From positions 130,080 through 190,759 of the forward strand of contig NZ_DS022294.1 in the NCBI RefSeq assembly GCF_000153765.1: DNA of 60,680 bases, given 5' to 3'. Source of the stretch: Mariprofundus ferrooxydans PV-1. Lineage in GTDB: Bacteria > Pseudomonadota > Zetaproteobacteria > Mariprofundales > Mariprofundaceae. The notes beneath the pieces were generated by a model. The model had not been told where the DNA came from. It was given only the letters and a program-made list of their open reading frames with translations, and did not search any database. Positions 54,532-60,680 of this stretch are shown one piece after another; position 1 is the stretch's first letter, and every line of letters starts with the position of its first letter. The translations under genes were made by a program, and so were the position numbers.

Positions 54532-57192
54532 ATGAACAACAGTTTCGGCGCAAAAACTAGTCTGTCGGTCGGCGACAAGACCTATACCTATTACGCCCTG
54601 AAGGCTGCGGGTGACATTGATCGCCTGCCCTACGCCATGAAAATCCTGCTGGAAAACATGCTACGTCGCGAGGACGGTGTGAACGTCACCGCTGATGACA
54701 TCAACTTTCTGGCCAAATGGGATGAAAAAGCGGAACCGAATCATGAAATCGCCTATATGCCGGCACGCGTGCTGATGCAGGATTTCACAGGCGTCCCCGC
54801 CGTTGTGGACCTGGCCGCCATGCGTGATGCAGTGGCAGCCCTCGGTGGCGATACCGCCAAAATCGAACCGCTGGCCCCGGCCGAGCTGGTGATTGACCAC
54901 TCCGTACAGGTCGACACATTCGGCACAGCCGATGCTGCGACGAAAAACACCGGCATTGAGTTTCAGCGCAATCGTGAGCGTTACAATTTCCTGAAGTGGG
55001 GACAGAATGCCTTTGAAACATTCAAGGCAGTACCGCCGGGCACAGGCATCGTGCATCAGGTCAATCTGGAGTTTCTGGCGCGCACCGTTTTTGTAAACAA
55101 TGAAGGCGTTGCCTATCCGGACACACTGGTCGGCACCGATTCCCATACCACGATGATCAACGGTCTGGGCGTACTGGGCTGGGGTGTCGGCGGCATTGAA
55201 GCCGAAGCCGCCATGCTCGGTCAGCCGGTATCGATGCTGGTACCGAAGGTGGTCGGTTTCAAGCTGACCGGCGAGCTACCGGAAGGCGCAACCGCAACCG
55301 ATCTGGTTCTGACGATCGTTGAGATGCTGCGCAAGCACGGCGTTGTCGGTAAATTTGTCGAGTTCTACGGGTCCGGACTCGATAGCCTGCCGCTCGCCGA
55401 TCGTGCGACGATCGCCAATATGGCTCCGGAATATGGCGCAACCTGCGGCATCTTCCCGATTGATGATGAAACACTGAACTACCTGCGCCTCTCGAATCGC
55501 TCGGCGGAGAACGTTGCACTGGTTGAGGCCTATGCCAAAGCACAGGGGATGTTCCGTGACGCTGACAGCCCGGAAGCAATCTACAGCGAGTATGTCGCAC
55601 TCGATATGTCCACCGTTGTACCGTCGCTGGCCGGTCACAAGCGCCCGCAGGATCGCATCGCCCTGACCGAATCCAAAGCCAAATATCAGCAGGCGGTCGA
55701 AACGGTCAAAGCTGAAGCAGGCATTACCACCCACGCAGTTAACACCACGATCAACGGAGAAAACGTCACTATTGATGACGGAGCTGTCGTCATTGCGGCA
55801 ATCACCTCATGTACCAACACCTCCAACCCATCCGTCATGGTCGCTGCCGGTCTTGTTGCCAAAAAAGCGGCTGCGCTCGGCCTGAGTGCAGCACCATGGG
55901 TTAAAACCTCGCTCGGCCCCGGCTCGCTTGTGGTTACCGAATATCTGGACAAGGCAGGTCTCTCACCCGAGCTGGACAAGCTGGGCTTTAATACCGTCGG
56001 GTACGGTTGCACCACCTGCATCGGTAACTCCGGCCCCCTGCCGGCAGCAGTCTCTGCCGCAATCGCCGAAGGCAACCTGGCGGTCACATCCGTACTCTCC
56101 GGCAATCGAAACTTCGAAGGGCGTGTCCATGCCGAAGTGCGCATGAACTACCTGGCCTCCCCACCGCTGGTCGTCGCCTATGCCATTGCCGGCACAATGA
56201 ATATCGATCTCTATAACGATCCGATCGGTCAGGATGCCAACGGCAAGGATCTCTTCCTCAGGGATATCTGGCCTACCCAGAAAGAGGTGGCTGATACCGT
56301 GGCGTCCTGCGTCACAGCCGAGCAGTTCGAAGCGGCCTACGGCAATGTGTATGCCGGCGATGCCAACTGGCAGAACCTGCAGGCGCCAAGCGGCGACCGT
56401 TTCGCCTGGGACAACGATTCCACCTATATCCAGCACCCACCCTATTTTGAGGGCATGAGCTTCGAGCTGGACCCGGTCACCGACATCAAGGGCGCACGTG
56501 TACTGGCGCTGCTCGGTGATTCGGTCACCACCGACCACATCTCACCTGCGGGTGCCATCAAGGCTGACTCTCCTGCCGGTCGTTATTTGCAGGAGCGCGG
56601 TGTGGAGGCAAAAGACTTCAACTCCTACGGCTCCCGTCGCGGGAATCACCAGATCATGATGCGCGGCACCTTCGCCAATATCCGCCTGCGCAACCGGCTG
56701 GCTCCGGGTACCGAGGGCGGCGTCACACTGCACCAACCCTCCAACACCCTGATGAGCATCTATGATGCAGCCATGCAGTATATCGATGAAGGCGTGGCCA
56801 GTATCATTCTGGCCGGCAAAGAGTATGGCTCCGGCTCCTCACGCGACTGGGCGGCAAAAGGCCCGCGTTTGCAGGGTGTTCAGGCTGTTATTGCCGAAAC
56901 CTATGAGCGCATCCATCGCTCCAATCTCGTCGGCATGGGCATTTTGCCGCTGCAGTTCAAGGCAGGTGAGTCTGCCGAGTCACTGGGCCTGACCGGTCAG
57001 GAGAGCTATGACTTTAGCGGCATCGGCGACGGCTCGGCCAAAGAGCTGCATGTTACCGCTACTGCAACCGATGGTTCGGTGAAGTCGTTCACTGTGGATG
57101 TACGCATCGATACCCCGAAAGAGGTGGAGTACTACCAGCATGGCGGCATCCTGCACTATGTACTGCGCCAGCTGGCTGCAGAGAAGGCCTAA
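54532..57192 (+). CDS. acnA: Aconitate hydratase A
   Basis: Interconverts citrate and isocitrate in the TCA cycle. 886 residues, the usual AcnA/IRP1-type length. '[32 protein letters not shown]' is in domain 1. The [4Fe-4S] cysteines lie in '[13 protein letters not shown]' and '[11 protein letters not shown]'. The C-terminal swivel has '[24 protein letters not shown]', '[22 protein letters not shown]' and '[16 protein letters not shown]'. The start at 54532 has GGAG at proper distance; the ATG at 54403 extends the frame into the promoter region. Confidence 0.97.
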   Translation: MNNSFGAKTSLSVGDKTYTYYALKAAGDIDRLPYAMKILLENMLRREDGVNVTADDINFLAKWDEKAEPNHEIAYMPARVLMQDFTGVPAVVDLAAMRDAVAALGGDTAKIEPLAPAELVIDHSVQVDTFGTADAATKNTGIEFQRNRERYNFLKWGQNAFETFKAVPPGTGIVHQVNLEFLARTVFVNNEGVAYPDTLVGTDSHTTMINGLGVLGWGVGGIEAEAAMLGQPVSMLVPKVVGFKLTGELPEGATATDLVLTIVEMLRKHGVVGKFVEFYGSGLDSLPLADRATIANMAPEYGATCGIFPIDDETLNYLRLSNRSAENVALVEAYAKAQGMFRDADSPEAIYSEYVALDMSTVVPSLAGHKRPQDRIALTESKAKYQQAVETVKAEAGITTHAVNTTINGENVTIDDGAVVIAAITSCTNTSNPSVMVAAGLVAKKAAALGLSAAPWVKTSLGPGSLVVTEYLDKAGLSPELDKLGFNTVGYGCTTCIGNSGPLPAAVSAAIAEGNLAVTSVLSGNRNFEGRVHAEVRMNYLASPPLVVAYAIAGTMNIDLYNDPIGQDANGKDLFLRDIWPTQKEVADTVASCVTAEQFEAAYGNVYAGDANWQNLQAPSGDRFAWDNDSTYIQHPPYFEGMSFELDPVTDIKGARVLALLGDSVTTDHISPAGAIKADSPAGRYLQERGVEAKDFNSYGSRRGNHQIMMRGTFANIRLRNRLAPGTEGGVTLHQPSNTLMSIYDAAMQYIDEGVASIILAGKEYGSGSSRDWAAKGPRLQGVQAVIAETYERIHRSNLVGMGILPLQFKAGESAESLGLTGQESYDFSGIGDGSAKELHVTATATDGSVKSFTVDVRIDTPKEVEYYQHGGILHYVLRQLAAEKA

Positions 57193-57200
57193 ACAGACTC

Positions 57201-57233
57201 CCCTCCTGCGTACGGAAACCGTACGCAGGAGGG
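57201..57233 (+). terminator. Perfect 15-bp hairpin after acnA
   Basis: CCCTCCTGCGTACGG / CCGTACGCAGGAGGG with an AAA loop, 9 bases after the acnA stop. It lacks a U-tract (CACCATC follows), so it may be a transcript-stabilising or pause structure rather than a true intrinsic terminator. Confidence 0.7.
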
Positions 57234-57375
57234 CACCATCTCCCGATCGAACAACCTGAGCAGAAAATCCATTGTTGTGTTACTGTGTGCCATGCATCAT
57301 TCACTCATTCCGACAACAATACGTGTCTGCAGTTGCTACAGCCACGGGCATGTACTGCTGGATAAGGAGCGGCTT

Positions 57376-58413
57376 ATGAACAGGTATCGCTGCTGTATGC
57401 TGCTCTGTTTTCTCCTGCTGAACGCGACACAGGCCGGCGCAGCTGACGGAGTCAGCGCCTGTACCGGCATCGCTGACCCCGATGCCCGTCTGGCCTGCTA
57501 CGACAAAGCAGCCGGCCATCAGCCGGAAGCAAGTAAAAAAGCGAACGTAGACATCCTCTCGACCAGACTACCGGAAGCGACTGCTCCGGTTGTAAGTATC
57601 CCTGACGGACGGGCTACCAGTTATCTTGAACGCATGTGGGAACTCACAGATGCCAGCAAAAACGGCACCTTCCGCTTTCGACCTTATCAGCCGAACTACC
57701 TCATGCCCTGGAGACGTTCCAACCGACCGAACTTGCAACCCTTCTCACCCACGCATGGGAGTGCTGCACCTGCCCACCTGCAACCGACCGAAGTACGTTT
57801 TCAGCTGAGCTTCAAAACGAAATTATTGCAAAATGCGATAGGCTCCCCCGTTGACCTTTGGTTCGCCTATACCCAACAGTCCAACTGGCAACTCTATAAT
57901 AGTGCCCGCTCCTCCCCGATTCGCGAAACCGACTATGCGCCGGAACTGATCCTTACCCTGCCCATGGATATCAAGCTGCTCGGTATGCACTGGAAAATGC
58001 TCAATGCAGGCTTCATGCATCAATCCAATGGCCGCTCCGGTGCATATTCACGCAGCTGGAACCGCATCTACCTGCAGGCCGGCCTGGAACGGGGAAACTT
58101 CCTGCTTATGCTTCGTCCCTGGTATCGCCTCCCGGAAGCACTCAACAGGGATGACAATCCGGATATCCGTCAGTTTATGGGCAGTGGCGATATTCGGGCA
58201 ACCTGGATCGGCAATGAGTATGCACTATCAGCGCTGGGTCGTTATAGCTTTCAGGGGCGCAAAGGCGCATTGAAAATCAACTGGGTATTTCCTATCAAGG
58301 GGCGCTTAAAGGGCTATGCAGAATACTTTAACGGCTACGGTGAAAGCCTGATTGATTACAACCACCGCCAGCAGATCATCGGTCTGGGTCTGTTAATTTC
58401 CAGCTGGCCATAA
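57376..58413 (+). CDS. pldA: Outer-membrane phospholipase A
   Basis: 345 residues. A signal peptide is followed by a short conserved 'SACTGIADPDARLACYDKAAGHQ' segment and a linker, then the 12-strand OMPLA barrel. The catalytic motif 'NAGFMHQSNGRSGAYSRSWNRIY' holds the active His and Ser (HQSNGRS) and the Asn of the triad (SWNR). It hydrolyses phospholipids that reach the outer leaflet when the outer membrane is damaged. I chose the ATG at 57376 because AAGGAG precedes it and the signal peptide begins there. Confidence 0.93.
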   Translation: MNRYRCCMLLCFLLLNATQAGAADGVSACTGIADPDARLACYDKAAGHQPEASKKANVDILSTRLPEATAPVVSIPDGRATSYLERMWELTDASKNGTFRFRPYQPNYLMPWRRSNRPNLQPFSPTHGSAAPAHLQPTEVRFQLSFKTKLLQNAIGSPVDLWFAYTQQSNWQLYNSARSSPIRETDYAPELILTLPMDIKLLGMHWKMLNAGFMHQSNGRSGAYSRSWNRIYLQAGLERGNFLLMLRPWYRLPEALNRDDNPDIRQFMGSGDIRATWIGNEYALSALGRYSFQGRKGALKINWVFPIKGRLKGYAEYFNGYGESLIDYNHRQQIIGLGLLISSWP

Positions 58414-58681
58414 ACAACTCCCCCATTCGACTTACACCCCTGCTTTGGAATCATATTCCGGAGACGTCCCCCCCTCAGACTCCTTTATGGATTGGAAAAC
58501 AATGTTTTTCGGACCGGATATGACACTCTGTGCGTTAACGTACAGAGAAAGCCATGCGAAAAGCAGAGTCTGGCATTCATCCGGAGGGTGGTACCCCCTC
58601 TGCTGGTTATGAATGGCTTTTTCGGCTATGATAAATGCCAAGTCATGATCAGGACTTTTTTCGGCGACCAGAGGTAACAGA

Positions 58682-58870
58682 ATGATGCGTAGAAATATTT
58701 TAATGATCACAATACTGCTGATGCTCGGATTTGTCATGACAGGCTGTGAACTCGTTTACCACCCGTATGACCGTGGTTATCGCTCCGGACATAGCGACAA
58801 CAGCCATCAGCGCGACAAGGATCATCATCGCGACAACGGCCATGAGAAGGAGCGCAAGCATCACGACTGA
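58682..58870 (+). CDS. Small His-rich lipoprotein
   Basis: 62 residues. Signal peptide with lipobox MTGC at residue 21 or so, then a 40-residue tail dominated by His, Asp, Arg and Lys (YRSGHSDNSHQRDKDHHRDNGHEKERKHHD). Such tails can bind metal ions such as nickel, zinc or iron, but no fold is implied. AGAGGTAACAG precedes the ATG. A second ATG follows at codon 2. I see no relative. Confidence 0.78.
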   Translation: MMRRNILMITILLMLGFVMTGCELVYHPYDRGYRSGHSDNSHQRDKDHHRDNGHEKERKHHD

Positions 58871-58961
58871 TTCATGAACCCGGGCATGTGAATTTGATGT
58901 CCGTGCAAGATTTATCAATATCTTTGATACGACGAAAACTAACGGTTAAAGGAGTTAATCA

Positions 58962-59507
58962 ATGAACAGACTGAAACAAGCAAGCTTCATGGTAATGGCA
59001 CTCATGTTTCTGGCACCACTGCCGGCTATGGCTGCAAGCGCGGTGGAGATAAATGCCAAGGTAACAGCCGCTCTGGCCGATTTTTATAAAACTGTCGGCG
59101 GTGGCAAGGAGCTGGCTGCAAAAGCCCGCGGCATTCTGGTATTTCCGGAAGTATATAAGGCCGGTATCGGTATCGGTGGCGAATATGGCGAAGGCGCCCT
59201 CAGAATCGGCGGAAAAACCGTCCAGTACTACAGTACGGCTGCCGCCTCCATCGGTTTTCAGTTGGGAGCACAGGTCAAGTCGCAGGTGATCCTGTTTATG
59301 ACCAAAGATGCACTGAAGAAATTTCGCGCCAGCGACGGCTGGAAAGCCGGGGTAGACGGCAGTGTAGCGCTGGCCTCTCTGGGTGCGGACGGGTCCATTG
59401 ATAGTGAGACTGCCAAAAAACCGATTATCGGCTTTATCTTCTCTAACAAGGGGCTGATGTATAACCTGACCTTTGAAGGAACCAAGATAAGTAAAATTAA
59501 GAAATAG
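58962..59507 (+). CDS. SYLF (YSC84) domain exported protein
   Basis: 181 residues with a signal peptide (cleavage near AMA-AS). The SYLF lipid-binding domain reads 'LAAKARGILVFPEVYKAGIGIGGEYGEGALRIGG', 'YYSTAAASIGFQLGAQVKSQVILFMT', and ends 'PIIGFIFSNKGLMYNLTFEGTKISKIKK'. The family binds phospholipids in eukaryotes; bacterial roles are unclear. TAAAGGAG precedes the ATG, and a bidirectional terminator follows. Confidence 0.92.
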   Translation: MNRLKQASFMVMALMFLAPLPAMAASAVEINAKVTAALADFYKTVGGGKELAAKARGILVFPEVYKAGIGIGGEYGEGALRIGGKTVQYYSTAAASIGFQLGAQVKSQVILFMTKDALKKFRASDGWKAGVDGSVALASLGADGSIDSETAKKPIIGFIFSNKGLMYNLTFEGTKISKIKK

Positions 59508-59538
59508 TCTTAGCTCCGATTCAAGCGGTTGCTATGCA

Positions 59539-59580
59539 AAACAAACAAGGGAGGCTTTATTAAGCCTCCCTTGTTTGTTT
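59539..59580. terminator. Bidirectional terminator between SYLF and OmpA genes
   Basis: A perfect 19-base inverted repeat, AAACAAACAAGGGAGGCTT / AAGCCTCCCTTGTTTGTTT, around TATT. It serves both convergent genes. Confidence 0.93.
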
Positions 59581-59596
59581 GAGCCGATAGCGCGGA

Positions 59597-60680
59597 TTAC
59601 TCGGACGTCCGCGTAGCGGTAACCTCTACCTCCACGCGTCGGTCAGGCGCCAGACAGGTGATCAACGGATTGCCGGACTTGCCCGCACAATCCTCCCGTT
59701 TGGTCACAGGATTTGACTCACCGGCACCTCTGGCCGTGATTTTATCGGCAGGGATACCGCCGAACTTAACCAGATAGTCTCGAACTGCATTGGCACGGCG
59801 CTCAGATAGCTTCTGGTTATATTCATCCGTACCAATACGATCGGTATACCCCGTCACAACCATGGTTTCAAAGCTTGCGCCCTTCAAACTTTCCACAAAC
59901 TTGTCGAGAGCCCGTTTACCTTCATTCCTCAGAGTTGATCTATTAAAGCCGAACAGGGAGTTCGCCGAGGAGTCAGAAGCAAAGACCGTCTTCACAGGTG
60001 CCGGTGGCGGTGTTACAACTACTGGCTCAGGCACAACCGGCTCCGGCTCCACCACGGCTACCGGAGCCGGGGCAGGCTTTTCAGTACCAAATCTGTAAGT
60101 CATACCCAGTGAGAACAGATCGATATTACCTTTGCTGCCTGTAGCATCATTGATCCGGTATCGCTCGGCTTCCGCGCGTATTCCGAAAGCACGCGTCAAA
60201 TTGTAATCAAGACCCACACCATATTTCGGGTTCCAGGCCCACTTCTTTGGGCTGGCATTAGCCGGCAAGGCAAGAGCGCCTGTGGTGGAAAAGCTGTCTC
60301 TGGTCTGGGCATAAGTCAGACCACCCCGACCAAACACAGAAAACTGATCGGTGAGAGGCAACCTGATTAATGCATCCAGATTCACACCTCTGACCTTGAT
60401 ATTGCCGAGCAAAGAGCCGGCGGGTGTTGTGGTCGACGTAAAATTGAAACGACCCAGATCAAACCAGCCGCTCTCAAGAGATAAGTACTTATTGGCCTGA
60501 TAACCGCCATACAGTTTATAACCGATATCCCGATTATCTCTGGTAACTGACGTGATAGCCAGACCCGGACCTGATACCCGGTTGGTCATCCCGCTTTCAT
60601 CCAGATGAGATACCGACTGCCCAACGTTACCACCGAGATAGAAGCCTGAATCATCTGCCGCCATTGCCAGAGACGTATTG
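59597..60680 (-). CDS. OmpA-family porin, 5' end cut by window edge
   Basis: An outer-membrane protein of at least 355 residues in the window. The 8-strand OmpA-type barrel at the N-terminus (FYLGGNVGQSVSHL, 'RDIGYKLYGGYQANKYLSLESGWFDLG') ends at 'FSLGMTYRFGTE'. A Pro/Val-rich hinge (EPEPVVPEPVVV) is followed by the peptidoglycan-binding OmpA domain ('VVTGYTDRIGTDEYNQKLSERRANAVRDYLVKFGG', C-terminal Cys pair). The frame continues upstream of 60664 as 'NTSLAMAADDSG', the end of a signal peptide, so the start lies outside the window. Confidence 0.93.
   Translation of the reverse strand, partial: NTSLAMAADDSGFYLGGNVGQSVSHLDESGMTNRVSGPGLAITSVTRDNRDIGYKLYGGYQANKYLSLESGWFDLGRFNFTSTTTPAGSLLGNIKVRGVNLDALIRLPLTDQFSVFGRGGLTYAQTRDSFSTTGALALPANASPKKWAWNPKYGVGLDYNLTRAFGIRAEAERYRINDATGSKGNIDLFSLGMTYRFGTEKPAPAPVAVVEPEPVVPEPVVVTPPPAPVKTVFASDSSANSLFGFNRSTLRNEGKRALDKFVESLKGASFETMVVTGYTDRIGTDEYNQKLSERRANAVRDYLVKFGGIPADKITARGAGESNPVTKREDCAGKSGNPLITCLAPDRRVEVEVTATRTSE

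Noticed and set aside
1-60680. CRISPR arrays, tRNA, rRNA, riboswitches, prophage or defence islands
   Set aside because: None recognised on reading through; no regularly spaced repeats, no tRNA-like folds, no restriction, Cas or toxin-antitoxin signatures.

Overview
The window is about 60.7 kb of densely packed chromosome from a Gram-negative proteobacterium. The support is lipoproteins, outer-membrane proteins (PldA, an OmpA-family porin), type IV pilus assembly genes, a murA-hisGDCB-hisH-hisA-hisF cluster, an APH-type ThrB and several small c-type cytochromes. The murA-his order and the short HisG are typical of beta-proteobacteria and relatives. The repeated small monohaem cytochromes suggest a respiratory or iron-oxidising lifestyle such as that of Zetaproteobacteria (Mariprofundus-like). 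That placement is inference, not proven by the sequence. Except for a transposase remnant at the left edge, I see no prophage, integrative element, CRISPR array, tRNA or rRNA.

Layout. 1-0.9 kb: frameshifted transposase. 1.1-3.2 kb: orphan lipoprotein and two divergent cytochrome c genes. 3.4-8.6 kb (+): pyrD, a thermonuclease-like protein, an M48 lipoprotein protease and a hybrid PAS histidine kinase. 8.7-11.1 kb (-): overlapping operon of a RibD-C reductase, a membrane PAS protein, an ArsC/Spx-like reductase and an alpha/beta hydrolase. 11.2-13.1 kb (+): DUF6868 protein coupled to ung, a multi-hairpin repeat and a DUF4197 protein. 13.2-18.2 kb (-): lysozyme-like lipoprotein, a giant FAD/4Fe-4S/CCG oxidoreductase and rpsT. 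18.3-23.0 kb (-): pilM-N-O-Q without pilP. 23.2-29.2 kb (-): aminopropyltransferase-like membrane/TPR fusion, a complete AMMECR1-Memo-radical SAM trio and DedA. 29.3-37.5 kb (-): murA-hisG-hisD-hisC-hisB-hisH, then a cytochrome c gene with its own promoter and terminator, then hisA-hisF. 37.6-43.4 kb: thrB, a Bax-like lipoprotein, a PAS-PAS-GGDEF protein, a RluE-like pseudouridine synthase, an unknown membrane protein and folE. 43.5-47.2 kb: histidine phosphatase, a degenerate membrane nucleotidyl cyclase and a divergent MotA/MotB-like pair. 47.4-52.6 kb: DUF992 protein, a WrbA-like flavoprotein, an NfeD protease-slipin pair, a truncated LOG-family gene and a CPA2 antiporter. 52.8-60.7 kb: tandem PPK2 polyphosphate:AMP phosphotransferase, acnA, pldA, a His-rich small lipoprotein, a SYLF protein and an OmpA-family porin cut by the right edge.

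Most of this is housekeeping metabolism and envelope biology. The observations most worth a second look are: a class III cyclase domain that lost nearly all its catalytic residues, beside a MotA/MotB pair; a cytochrome c gene wedged into the his operon whose protein shares an extra cysteine pair with a paralogue 29 kb away; a pil operon without pilP; a compact multi-hairpin repeat after ung; a LOG-family gene remnant; and the transporter-aminopropyltransferase-TPR fusion beside the functionally unresolved AMMECR1/Memo/radical-SAM system. I found nothing that I can defend as a wholly new multi-gene system.
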